NCBI GenBank assembly: GCA_050942995.1
Contig: JBMNOI010000043.1
Coordinates: 1-28,320, forward strand
Origin: JBMNOI01 sp050942995
GTDB taxonomy: Bacteria > Chloroflexota > Anaerolineae > UBA1429
Reading direction: 5' to 3'
Length of the DNA: 28,320 bases
The translations under genes were made by a program, and so were the position numbers. This document shows positions 7,169 to 13,890 of this stretch, piece after piece. The stretch's first letter is position 1. Each line of letters starts with the position of its first letter. The notes under the pieces are model-generated. The model made no database searches and was not told where the DNA came from. It saw only the letters and a program-made list of their open reading frames with translations.

Positions 7169-8398
7169 ATGTTCACGCTGAATCGCCTGCTAAAAGCCGC
7201 GACCTCGCTGCCGTTCGCCTCGTCGTTCGCCGGCTACGAGCCGCTGGCCGCCCCTGTCCGCGACCAGATCAAAATCATCGCCATCAAGGCCATGCAGATC
7301 AAAGGCACGGCCACCCTGATCAAGATCGAGACCGATGCCGGGCTGGAGGGGTATGGGGCCTGCCACGGCAGTGGCCCGCTGGCCCGCGCCGCCATCGCCG
7401 AGCTGGAGGGACCACGGCTGCCGCACCTGGGTCTCATCGGTAAGGACCCGCTGGCCATTCAGGTGCACTTTCACAACATGTTCTACGCCTATCCCCAGCG
7501 CGGACGGTACACCCGTATCTGGAGCGGTATCGACATCGCCCTGTGGGATCTGGCCGGCAAGATTCTGGGCCAGCCGGTATCGCGACTGTTGGGCGGCAAT
7601 TTCCGTGACGAGATCCCGCTCTACTCCCATTGTGGCGGCGGCGACCAGTTCGACCCCGGGGCGTGGCGCGAGCGCGCCCAGGAGCTGATGGACGATCCCC
7701 GCGGCTTTAAGGCGTTCAAGGTAGATATCCACCATCCGCTGGGAGGCCACATGCAGCAGTATATCCCCAGCATCGGCCCGCAGGAGGCGCGCAAAGTACA
7801 CCGCGCCTACACTCTGGCGCGCGAGGCATTTGGCCCCGATATCGACATCATCGTCCATTGCCATGCCGAGCCGGACGTGGCCAGCGCCGTCAAGGTGGCC
7901 GAGGCGGTGGAGCATATCAAGCCGCTCTATCTGGAGGACCCCATCGCGCCGGCCTACTCGGAGGGATGGCGGATGCTGCGCAGCACCACCCGCATCCCCC
8001 TGATGACGGGCGAGAACCTGCAATTGCTGGACGAGGCGCTGCCCTTCCTGCAGAATCAGGTGGTGGATTGTCTGCAACCCGACCTGATCAATTCGGGGGG
8101 CATCACCGGCACCAAGCGCATCGCCGATCTGGCCGCCCTCTACCGCATCCCGATATGTCTGCACAACGTCAGCGGATTGACGCTGAACGCGGCGTCGCTC
8201 CAGTTCTCGGCGGCGGTGTTCAACTGCCCCATGATGGAGTGCACGCGGCGGGTGGATGAGGCGCCTGAGGCCGCCGGCAACCGGCCGGTCATCCGCGACG
8301 GACGCATGACGGTGCCCACCCTGCCCGGCCTGGGACTGGAGTACGACATGGATTATCTCAAAGCGGCCCGGGTCGAGGGCGAGCCCTGGTGGGGCTGA
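7169..8398 (+). CDS. mandelate racemase/muconate lactonizing enzyme family protein (enolase superfamily)
   Basis: This encodes 409 residues; the ATG at 7169 has GGAGGAG 8 bases before it. The N-terminal capping domain (about 33-145) includes IWSGIDIALWDLAGK and is followed by the barrel. Likely active-site residues are Lys181/Lys184 (FKAFKVD), Glu256 (LYLEDP), Glu282 (MTGEN), Asp305 (QPDLINSGGI), His332 (CLHNVSG) and Glu357. The first metal ligand, normally an Asp in a D-x-N or D-x-H motif, aligns here with the stretch His230-Cys231-His232. Family members abstract an alpha proton from carboxylates, mostly acting as sugar-acid dehydratases. Substrate is unknown. A second family member lies at 13891-15084. 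Confidence 0.85.
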   Translation: MFTLNRLLKAATSLPFASSFAGYEPLAAPVRDQIKIIAIKAMQIKGTATLIKIETDAGLEGYGACHGSGPLARAAIAELEGPRLPHLGLIGKDPLAIQVHFHNMFYAYPQRGRYTRIWSGIDIALWDLAGKILGQPVSRLLGGNFRDEIPLYSHCGGGDQFDPGAWRERAQELMDDPRGFKAFKVDIHHPLGGHMQQYIPSIGPQEARKVHRAYTLAREAFGPDIDIIVHCHAEPDVASAVKVAEAVEHIKPLYLEDPIAPAYSEGWRMLRSTTRIPLMTGENLQLLDEALPFLQNQVVDCLQPDLINSGGITGTKRIADLAALYRIPICLHNVSGLTLNAASLQFSAAVFNCPMMECTRRVDEAPEAAGNRPVIRDGRMTVPTLPGLGLEYDMDYLKAARVEGEPWWG

Positions 8399-8450
8399 GC
8401 GAGACGCCGAGGAGACGATATCTGGTGGATGCGCCAGGCTGAACGATGAT

Positions 8451-8483
8451 ACAGGGGAGACGGCAGAATGCCGTCTCCCCTGT
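8451..8483. terminator. strong hairpin between convergent genes
   Basis: A perfect 15-bp stem starts ACAGGGGAGACGGCA (8451-8465), with a GAA loop and the matching arm at 8469-8483. It lies between the enolase-superfamily gene and the convergent 26-residue ORF. Neither side has a T run, so it may be an end-of-transcript structure rather than a classical intrinsic terminator. Confidence 0.65.
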
Positions 8484-8490
8484 GTGCGAG

Positions 8491-8571
8491 TCAGCGTCGA
8501 CGGCTCGATATGGCTGTCACCACGGCGACGGAGAGGACGAACACCACGGCGATGAATACCTTTGTATCCAT
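8491..8571 (-). CDS. 26-residue single-span membrane protein
   Basis: This tiny reverse-strand ORF starts at the ATG at 8571, with AAAGGGAG 5 bases before it. A near-consensus promoter lies about 50 bases upstream. The peptide starts MDTKVF, has one hydrophobic helix at about residues 5-22 (Val/Ala/Ile rich) and ends SSRRR; the positive tail predicts a cytoplasmic C-terminus. A perfect 15-bp hairpin follows the stop by 7 bases. Promoter, ribosome site, ORF and hairpin together make a complete compact gene, well above chance for an ORF this short. Function is unknown; small proteins of this type often tune membrane partners. A longer in-frame ORF from 8706 exists but lacks a ribosome site and would start upstream of the promoter. 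Confidence 0.68.
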   Translation of the reverse strand: MDTKVFIAVVFVLSVAVVTAISSRRR

Positions 8572-8622
8572 GAGACTCCCTTTCTGTGAGCGTCGAGCGT
8601 GTCGCAGTCGTACTGTGCGACC

Positions 8623-8651
8623 AGTATAAGTCTCTCGCGCGGTATTGCCAA
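8623..8651 (-). promoter_or_regulatory. promoter of the 26-residue membrane protein
   Basis: On the reverse strand, TTGGCA (8651-8646) and TATACT (8628-8623) are separated by exactly 17 bases. RNA would start near 8616, leaving a leader of about 45 bases before the ATG at 8571. The same pair of hexamers and the same spacing precede the ferritin-like gene at 23005-23033. Confidence 0.75.
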
Positions 8652-8780
8652 CGGCCGACCGGCGGGTTTTTGGCCCGGCCAGCAGGACAGGAAACGCTCC
8701 CCCCACTCAGGCTCACCCGACATGCCCGGGGCGGTCTTTTATGCAGCGACTCATTTTCCAAGCATGCTCTAAATTCCCTC

Positions 8781-8811
8781 TTGACTCTAACGTTACGTCA
8801 GGGTGTATGAT
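8781..8811 (+). promoter_or_regulatory. MerR-type promoter and operator of the TipAS regulator gene
   Basis: TTGACT (8781-8786) and TATGAT (8806-8811) are separated by 19 bases, the stretched spacer typical of promoters twisted open by MerR proteins. The spacer holds the palindrome TAACGTTA, flanked by GAC and GTC arms, which is the usual MerR operator layout. The regulator gene starts 20 bases downstream, so autoactivation is likely. Confidence 0.75.
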
Positions 8812-8830
8812 GGGGGCAAGGAGGTGATGG

Positions 8831-9589
8831 ATGAGCCGGTATACAGTGCGTCAGGTGGCCGATATGGCCGGCGTGAGTGTGCGTACACTGCACCACTATG
8901 ATCGAATCGGCCTGCTCGAGCCGGCGGCCCGGACCGCGGCGGGCTATCGGCTGTATGATGAGAAGAGCTTGTTGCGTCTACAGCAGATCCTCTTCTTCAA
9001 AGAGCTGGACGTGCCGTTGGACACCATTCGCAGCATCCTCGACGATTCCGATTTCGACGAGATCGAGGCGTTGCAGACGCACCGGCGCATTATATATGCG
9101 CAAATAGAACGGCTGACCCATCTCCTGCAGACCATCGACAGGACCATCCTGCGAATCAAGGGGGACGATATGGCATTGAGTGACGAAGAACTGTACGAGG
9201 GCTTTAGCCCGGAGCAGGCCGAGCGTTATCGGCGTGAGGCGCGGGAGCGCTGGGGTACGGATGTGGTGCAGGCGTCGGAGGATCGCCTTCGCAAGCTGCC
9301 CAAAGAAGAGTGGGACGCCATCAGGCGCGAGGGTGACGAGGTCACTCGGGGGTTGGCCGCGCTGATAGGGCGCGATCCCGGTGATGACGAGGTGCAGGCG
9401 CTCATCGCCCGGCATTATGCCTGGGTGAGCCACTTCTGGCACCCCTCAGCCGAGGCATACCGCAACCTGGGTCGGGGCTATGTGGAGCACGACGAGTTTC
9501 GCGCCTTTTACGAGCAGTATGGCGAGGGGCTGGCCGAATTCATATGCGCCGCCATGGCCTACTATGCCGATCATGCCCTGAGCGACTGA
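8831..9589 (+). CDS. MerR family transcriptional regulator with TipAS ligand-binding domain
   Basis: This encodes 252 residues. The ribosome site AAGGAGGTGAT (8818-8828) is an 11-base perfect match to the 16S tail, spaced well from the ATG. The N-terminus is a MerR winged helix: YTVRQVADMAGVSVRTLHHYDRIGLLEP (about 4-31) and GYRLYDEKSLLRLQQI. A dimerisation coiled coil follows at about 75-112, then a TipAS domain (about 120-250) with YEGFSPEQAERYRREARERWG and AYRNLGRGYVEHDEFRAFYEQYGEGLAEFICAAM. TipAS domains bind varied antibiotics and hydrophobic compounds, as in TipA and Mta. The promoter carries a 19-base spacer and palindrome, so it probably activates its own gene. Other targets are not visible. 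Confidence 0.92.
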   Translation: MSRYTVRQVADMAGVSVRTLHHYDRIGLLEPAARTAAGYRLYDEKSLLRLQQILFFKELDVPLDTIRSILDDSDFDEIEALQTHRRIIYAQIERLTHLLQTIDRTILRIKGDDMALSDEELYEGFSPEQAERYRREARERWGTDVVQASEDRLRKLPKEEWDAIRREGDEVTRGLAALIGRDPGDDEVQALIARHYAWVSHFWHPSAEAYRNLGRGYVEHDEFRAFYEQYGEGLAEFICAAMAYYADHALSD

Positions 9590-9612
9590 TTCTCGCTCCT
9601 GCTGAATCTTGG

Positions 9613-9650
9613 CAGCCCCCTCTCCTGAGGAGAGGGGGCTGTTGATTTGA
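9613..9650 (+). terminator. intrinsic terminator after the MerR gene
   Basis: The perfect 13-bp stem CAGCCCCCTCTCC (9613-9625) has a TGA loop and its complement at 9629-9641, followed by a T-rich tail. It lies 23 bases after the stop. Confidence 0.85.
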
Positions 9651-9692
9651 TCCGGCGGACCGATATCTTGCCGTGCCAGGGGACGCTGTTTA

Positions 9693-9701
9693 TGCTATAA
9701 T
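9693..9701 (+). promoter_or_regulatory. extended -10 promoter for the TrmH-EFR1 pair
   Basis: TGCTATAAT is a perfect extended -10 (TGnTATAAT) with no clear -35. The stretch from here to the GTG at 9917 is a leader of about 210 bases. It holds weak GC hairpins around 9841-9872 but no recognised riboswitch and no separate gene. Confidence 0.55.
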
Positions 9702-9916
9702 GCACTGGCTTTGGGTGCCGTTCTTTGTCTTTGTGGCATAATCGCCCCTGGATGGCCTGTTTCCTTATGGATGCGTTCGGCGGGTTTGCGTGCTGCGGCC
9801 TGATATGCTCCATCGGGGACGGGTGCCCGGGCAAGAATCGTCCGGCGGCGGACAGTAGCCGCTTGTCGCCTGAGTGGCACCATGCCATCACGCGGGACGG
9901 AGCGAGGATCGAAGCG

Positions 9917-10639
9917 GTGAATATCAAGATTCGTCCCTATAAACGAGATGCCGGGCACGCCTATGCGCTGGGCGTGTTTCCCACGCTAGAACTGCTGGCC
10001 CATCGGCCGGAGCAGGTGCTGCGCGTGCTGCTGAGCGAACGCGCCGGGGATAACGAGGGCGTGGCCAAAATCTGCTCCATCTGCACCGAGCGGAATATTC
10101 GCGTGGAGGTGGCCGACCGCGCCATCGCCCGGGTGGGGGGCAACGAGGCCACCTATGCGGTGGGCGTATTTCAAAAGTACGAGGCGTCCCTCAGCGCGGA
10201 TGCGAACCATCTGGTGCTGGTGAATCCCGACGACGCCGGCAACCTGGGCACCATCGTGCGCACCATGCTGGGGTTCGATGTGGTCGATCTGGCCGTCATC
10301 CGCCCGGCGGCGGACCTGTTCGCCCCGCGCACGGTGCGCGCCTCGATGGGGGCGGTGTTTCAACTGCGCTATCACTATTTCGACACGTTCGACGAGTATC
10401 GCGCCCGGTTCGATCATCATCTGTATCCCCTGATGACCGACGGCCGCCATGCGCTGGGCGAGACCACCTTTCGCCCGCCGTGGGCGCTGGTGTTCGGGAA
10501 CGAGGGTGCCGGTCTGGGAGCCGAGTTTCACGCTCTGGGCGACAGCGTTCGCATTCCCCAGAGCGATCGTATCGATAGCCTGAATCTTGCGGTGGCGGTG
10601 GCCATCGCTCTCTATCAAGTCACCGGTATAACGCAATAG
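9917..10639 (+). CDS. TrmH/SpoU family RNA 2'-O-methyltransferase
   Basis: This encodes 240 residues. I place the start at the GTG at 9917, since family proteins begin with a similar xIKIRPYKRD sequence and GAGGA lies 8 bases before it; upstream in-frame sequence looks like untranslated leader. SPOUT (trefoil-knot) motifs are seen in order: NPDDAGNLGTIVRTM (103-117), LVFGNEGAGL (191-200) and IPQSDRIDSLNLAVAVAIALYQ (213-234). The N-terminal domain resembles the RNA-binding part of some TrmH-type enzymes. The enzyme would move a methyl group from SAM to a ribose 2'-OH in tRNA or rRNA; the target base is unknown. The next gene begins 10 bases later, likely in one operon. Confidence 0.88.
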   Translation: MNIKIRPYKRDAGHAYALGVFPTLELLAHRPEQVLRVLLSERAGDNEGVAKICSICTERNIRVEVADRAIARVGGNEATYAVGVFQKYEASLSADANHLVLVNPDDAGNLGTIVRTMLGFDVVDLAVIRPAADLFAPRTVRASMGAVFQLRYHYFDTFDEYRARFDHHLYPLMTDGRHALGETTFRPPWALVFGNEGAGLGAEFHALGDSVRIPQSDRIDSLNLAVAVAIALYQVTGITQ

Positions 10640-10649
10640 AAGGAAAGCC

Positions 10650-11444
10650 ATGTCGACCCATCTAGCCACGTTGATCTACTTTTCGCCGACCGGTACCACT
10701 CGTCGTGTGTTGGAAGCCATCGCCAGCAGTCTGGAGCCCTCGACTCTGGCGCGGATCGACCTGACCCCGCCCGATGCCCTGCCCGATGGGGTGACGGTAA
10801 GCGAGGGAATTGCCCTCATCGGCGTGCCGGTGTATGCCGGACGCGTGCCCGCCATCGCCGTGGAGCGATTGCGACGCGTTCGTGGAGATCGAATCCCCGT
10901 CGTTCTGGTGGTGGTATACGGCAATCGGGCCTATGATGACGCCCTGCTGGAGCTGGGCGATATGGTAGCCGGGGCGGGATTCCTCCCTGTGGCCGGCGGA
11001 GCCTTTATCGGCGAGCATTCCTTCTCTACAGAGGCCCTGCCCATCGCGCCGGGTCGACCCGATGCCGATGATCTGCGGCGGGCGGGCGATTTTGGCCGGT
11101 CGGTTCGACTCAAATTGCAGAGCCTCGCCGGGATCGAGGCTCCGGCGCCGCCTTATCTGCCCGGACACTATCCCTATCGGGATAGATGGACTCCCTCGGG
11201 AGATACTCCCATCAGCGATGAGAGCTGTTCTCTCTGCGGTGCCTGCGTGTCCGTCTGTCCCACCGCTGCCCTTGAGGTAGGCGACGCCGCGCACACCGAT
11301 GCCGGGGCCTGCATCCTGTGTTGCGCCTGTGTGCGGGCCTGCCCGGTCGGCGCGCGCCGGGTAGAGAGCGAGCGGATCGGCGGCATCCTGCGCTGGCTGC
11401 ATGAGGATTACGCCGCCCACCGCGAGCCGGAGGTTTATCTGTAA
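10650..11444 (+). CDS. EFR1-type flavodoxin/ferredoxin fusion protein
   Basis: This encodes 264 residues with a ribosome site GAAGGAAA before the ATG. The N-terminal half is flavodoxin-like: YFSPTGTTRRV (residues 10-20) is the FMN phosphate loop, and GVPVYAGRVP and VVVYGNRAYDDALLELG are further flavin-contacting segments. The C-terminal part is a bacterial 2[4Fe-4S] ferredoxin: Cys193, 196, 199 and 203 (CSLCGACVSVCP) and Cys221, 224, 227 and 231 (CILCCACVRACP). It should carry electrons between a flavin and iron-sulphur clusters in the cytoplasm, which suits anaerobic or microaerobic life. It follows the TrmH gene by 10 bases and precedes a nitroreductase; partners are not known. Confidence 0.9.
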   Translation: MSTHLATLIYFSPTGTTRRVLEAIASSLEPSTLARIDLTPPDALPDGVTVSEGIALIGVPVYAGRVPAIAVERLRRVRGDRIPVVLVVVYGNRAYDDALLELGDMVAGAGFLPVAGGAFIGEHSFSTEALPIAPGRPDADDLRRAGDFGRSVRLKLQSLAGIEAPAPPYLPGHYPYRDRWTPSGDTPISDESCSLCGACVSVCPTAALEVGDAAHTDAGACILCCACVRACPVGARRVESERIGGILRWLHEDYAAHREPEVYL

Positions 11445-11522
11445 GCCAAGCGTTTTCGACGTGCGGCATGATAGAGACATCCATGGGGCTGTTCGTTCAT
11501 CGACGAATCAAGGAGCACAAGT

Positions 11523-12098
11523 ATGAACACACTGGACGCCATCGCGGCACGACGCAGCATTCGCAAGTTCACCGACGAGCCGGTATCCGAAGATGATCTG
11601 CGGGCCATTCTGACCGCCGCCATCCAGGCGCCCTCGGGCAAGAACCGCCAACCCTGGCGATTCATCGTCGTTCAGGGCGAGCAGCGCGCCGAGATGGTGC
11701 GCCTGATGCGCCAGGGCATTACCCGCAACAAGGCGCAGGACAACCCGACCGGCAGCGCCGAGTGGACGGTCAACGTTATGGAGACGGCGCCGGTGACGGT
11801 GTTTGTCTTTAATCCCTACGGCATTCACCCCTGGCTGGCCCATTCCATCGAGCAGAACTTTCAGAGCCTGGTGGATGTCCAGTCGGTGGGCGCGGCCATC
11901 CAGAACATGTTGCTGGCGGCGCAGGATCTGGGGTTGGGTTCGTTGTGGATCTGTGACGTCTTTTTCGCCTACGAGGAGCTGATGGGGTGGCTGGGCGAGG
12001 ATTGCCAGATGGTGGCGGCGGTTTCCTTCGGCTACCCTGCCGAGAGCCCGGCGGCGCGCCCGCGCAAGGCGTTCGACGAGGTGGTTCGGCGGATGTAG
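11523..12098 (+). CDS. nitroreductase family protein
   Basis: This 191-residue FMN-dependent oxidoreductase has RRSIRKFTDEPV (residues 10-21), the classic FMN phosphate-binding start, then APSGKNRQPWRFIVV (37-51), GAAIQNMLLAAQDLGLGSLWICDVF (about 123-147) and a C-terminal FGYPAESPAARPRK. Nitroreductases reduce nitro groups, quinones, flavins or halogenated aromatics with NAD(P)H; the natural substrate is unknown. AAGGAG lies 9 bases before the ATG. The EFR1 gene upstream could share a redox role, but a 78-base gap separates them. The DnaA-box cluster begins 8 bases after its stop codon. Confidence 0.9.
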   Translation: MNTLDAIAARRSIRKFTDEPVSEDDLRAILTAAIQAPSGKNRQPWRFIVVQGEQRAEMVRLMRQGITRNKAQDNPTGSAEWTVNVMETAPVTVFVFNPYGIHPWLAHSIEQNFQSLVDVQSVGAAIQNMLLAAQDLGLGSLWICDVFFAYEELMGWLGEDCQMVAAVSFGYPAESPAARPRKAFDEVVRRM

Positions 12099-12105
12099 GA
12101 CGACC

Positions 12106-12210
12106 TGTGGATAAGTAGCGCAGGAACGCCCCGATGGGCTGTGGATATGTGGATAATTTGAGGGCCGATAGGCGCCGGGTGTGGGTACAGGGTGTGTATG
12201 TTGTGGATAA
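12106..12210 (+). promoter_or_regulatory. cluster of DnaA boxes (TGTGGATAA, four sites)
   Basis: Three perfect consensus DnaA boxes (TGTGGATAA, the reverse complement of TTATCCACA) lie at 12106-12114, 12148-12156 and 12202-12210. A one-mismatch copy, TGTGGATAT, lies at 12140-12148 and shares one base with the second box. All point the same way. The region sits in the gap between the nitroreductase and methyltransferase genes. It could be a DnaA-titrating or reactivating locus, a DnaA-regulated promoter, or part of an origin. No AT-rich unwinding element or replication gene is adjacent, so origin status is unproven. Confidence 0.65.
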
Positions 12211-12267
12211 CGTGCCGCAGATCGTTCCGGCGCCGGTCGAACGAGCATGGCCCGAAGGAGGGTATGG

Positions 12268-12894
12268 ATGGGGCCTGACGGAGGCGGAAAAGACACCGTG
12301 CGGGAAGGCTATGACCGCATCTCGTATGCCTATCGCGCCGATTCCTTCGACTATGCGGCGTCAGAGTATGCCGTTTATCTTCCCTGGATCGAGGAGAGAC
12401 TGCCGGAGGGAGCGCGGGTGCTGGATCTGGGATGTGGCTGCGGCGTGCCCGTAGCCCGGGAGCTATCCCGGCGGCATCAGGTGACGGGGGTGGATATCTC
12501 GCCGGTGCAGATCGAGCGCGCCCGGCAGTTGGTTCCGGCCGCCGAGTTCGTGTGCGCCGATCTCACCGCCTGCGCGTTCGAGAACGAGTCGTTCGATGCG
12601 GTGGTGGCGTTCTATTCTATCATCCATGTGCCGGTGGAGGAGCAACCGGCCCTGCTGGAGCGCGTGACGGGCTGGCTACGCCCCGGCGGTCGCCTGCTGA
12701 TGACGGTGGGGCAGGGCGCGTGGACGGGAATCGATGAGGACTGGTTCGGCGCCCGGATGTACTGGAGCCATTCCGATGCCGATACCTACCGGCGCCGGCT
12801 GGCCGACCTGGGATTGCGTCTGCTGCGCGAGGGGTTTATCCCTGAGGATAATGCCGGCCATGTGGTGCTGATGGCGGAAAAAGGCGCCGCATGA
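12268..12894 (+). CDS. class I SAM-dependent methyltransferase
   Basis: This encodes 208 residues. I place the start at the ATG at 12268, because AAGGAGGG (12255-12262) is well placed for it; the longer ATG at 12247 would put that site inside the gene. The Rossmann methyltransferase motifs are seen in order: ARVLDLGCGCGVPVA (motif I, SAM loop), VTGVDISPVQIERAR (motif II with acidic residue), CADLTACAFENESFDAVVAFYSIIHV (motifs III-IV) and LLERVTGWLRPGGRLLMTVG (motif VI). It belongs to the Methyltransf_11/25 type with unspecified substrate. The C-terminal strand EDNAGHVVLMAEK completes the sheet. It directly follows the DnaA-box cluster, which may include its promoter. Confidence 0.9.
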   Translation: MGPDGGGKDTVREGYDRISYAYRADSFDYAASEYAVYLPWIEERLPEGARVLDLGCGCGVPVARELSRRHQVTGVDISPVQIERARQLVPAAEFVCADLTACAFENESFDAVVAFYSIIHVPVEEQPALLERVTGWLRPGGRLLMTVGQGAWTGIDEDWFGARMYWSHSDADTYRRRLADLGLRLLREGFIPEDNAGHVVLMAEKGAA

Positions 12895-12984
12895 TGGGCG
12901 GTCGTGTGTACATATGATGCGGTCGATATGAAACGCGCTGCGGAATTGATCTGTATCATGGGGGCGTGAGCCTATGCCCTCGGC

Positions 12985-13746
12985 ATGGCGGCTTGGTTCG
13001 CGTTGCACCTGGTTCTGGGCGATGCCACCTGGTGGCTGGGCCTGCTGAACGCCTTTTCCGTCTATCTTTTTTCACCGCTGGCGGTGTGGCTGCTTTTGGG
13101 GTGGCCTGCCGTCGGCGGGCGTTCGAGTGCGCTGGCGCTGCCGACGATCCTTTTTCTGCTGCTATACGGCCGGTTGTATCTGCCCCGCCTCTCCTCGCCA
13201 GAGGTCGCAGAGGAGCCGTTCACCGTTATGACCTTCAACGTCATGGGGCACGAGCTCTCTATCGACACGGCGCGGGCGGTGGTATCCGAGGGGATACCCG
13301 ATATCGTCGCGCTGCAAGAGTACACGCCCGGTATGAGGCGGCGGGTGCTGGACGAGTTGGGCGACCGGTATCCCTATCACGCCGAGCGACCCTATCCCGG
13401 AATCCACGGCCTGGGCATCCTCAGCCGCCATCCGCTGACCGAGATCGATGCGACCCATCTGGGCGACTCACTCTGGCGAATACAGATCGTCCGGGTAGAG
13501 ATCGACGGCCACCCCGTGCTGATATACAACGTCCATCTGACCTCATCCGATGTGTTTGGCTATCTGGATTCCTCTATCGCGACGCTGGCCCGTGAGCTGG
13601 AGCGCGATCTGTCCATGCGCGAAGCTCAGGCGCAGTGCCTGCTGGACGACATCGCCTCACGTTCCGAGCCGGTGATCGTGGTGGGCGATGTCAACAGCGC
13701 CGATCGGAGCGACGTGCAGCGTCTGCGGCCGGTAGACGAGCCCTGA
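12985..13746 (+). CDS. endonuclease/exonuclease/phosphatase family protein, probably broken at both ends
   Basis: The ORF from 12985 encodes 253 residues with two or three N-terminal membrane helices (residues 1-60) and then an EEP domain: FTVMTFNVMGHE, DIVALQEYTPG (metal Glu), IHGLGILSRHPL, LIYNVHLTSSD (catalytic His) and VIVVGDVNSADRSD (Asp-x-Asn). The ATG at 12985 has no ribosome site. In the same frame, an ATG at 12928 leads into a helix interrupted by TGA at 12967-12969, just where a family member would read through. At the other end the protein stops soon after GDVN, so the last strand and the final Asp-His motif are missing. It is probably a decaying gene for a membrane-anchored hydrolase. 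Confidence 0.72.
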   Translation: MAAWFALHLVLGDATWWLGLLNAFSVYLFSPLAVWLLLGWPAVGGRSSALALPTILFLLLYGRLYLPRLSSPEVAEEPFTVMTFNVMGHELSIDTARAVVSEGIPDIVALQEYTPGMRRRVLDELGDRYPYHAERPYPGIHGLGILSRHPLTEIDATHLGDSLWRIQIVRVEIDGHPVLIYNVHLTSSDVFGYLDSSIATLARELERDLSMREAQAQCLLDDIASRSEPVIVVGDVNSADRSDVQRLRPVDEP

Positions 13747-13835
13747 GCGTCCCGCGGCTCTCGTTCTCCCCGACCAGATGGTCGTAAAGCAGATGCCGGC
13801 CGATGCGACGGCGCGTCGGCAAAGTGCTGACATAG

Positions 13836-13873
13836 AACGAGGCCCGATCCGCGTGGATCGGGCCTCGTTTTGA
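13836..13873. terminator. bidirectional-type terminator between convergent genes
   Basis: The perfect 15-bp stem AACGAGGCCCGATCC (13836-13850) has a GCGT loop and its complement at 13855-13869. It ends in TTTT on the forward strand. It sits between the EEP gene and the reverse-strand enolase-superfamily gene. Confidence 0.85.
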
Positions 13874-13890
13874 TGTGCCCGGGGCGTGTG

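Noticed and set aside
8572..8706. 71-residue version of the small reverse ORF
   Set aside because: Its first 45 codons overlap the promoter and lack a ribosome site; only the last 26 codons have one.
7190..8761. Long reverse-strand ORF of 523 residues opposite the enolase-superfamily gene
   Set aside because: Composition is typical of the shadow frame of a GC-rich gene (rich in His, Gln, Gly and Arg), with no domain; the forward frame has a clear family match.
12106..12210. Calling the DnaA-box region the chromosomal origin
   Set aside because: No replication genes adjoin it, no AT-rich unwinding element is visible and no strand-bias check can be run here. Only the boxes are certain.
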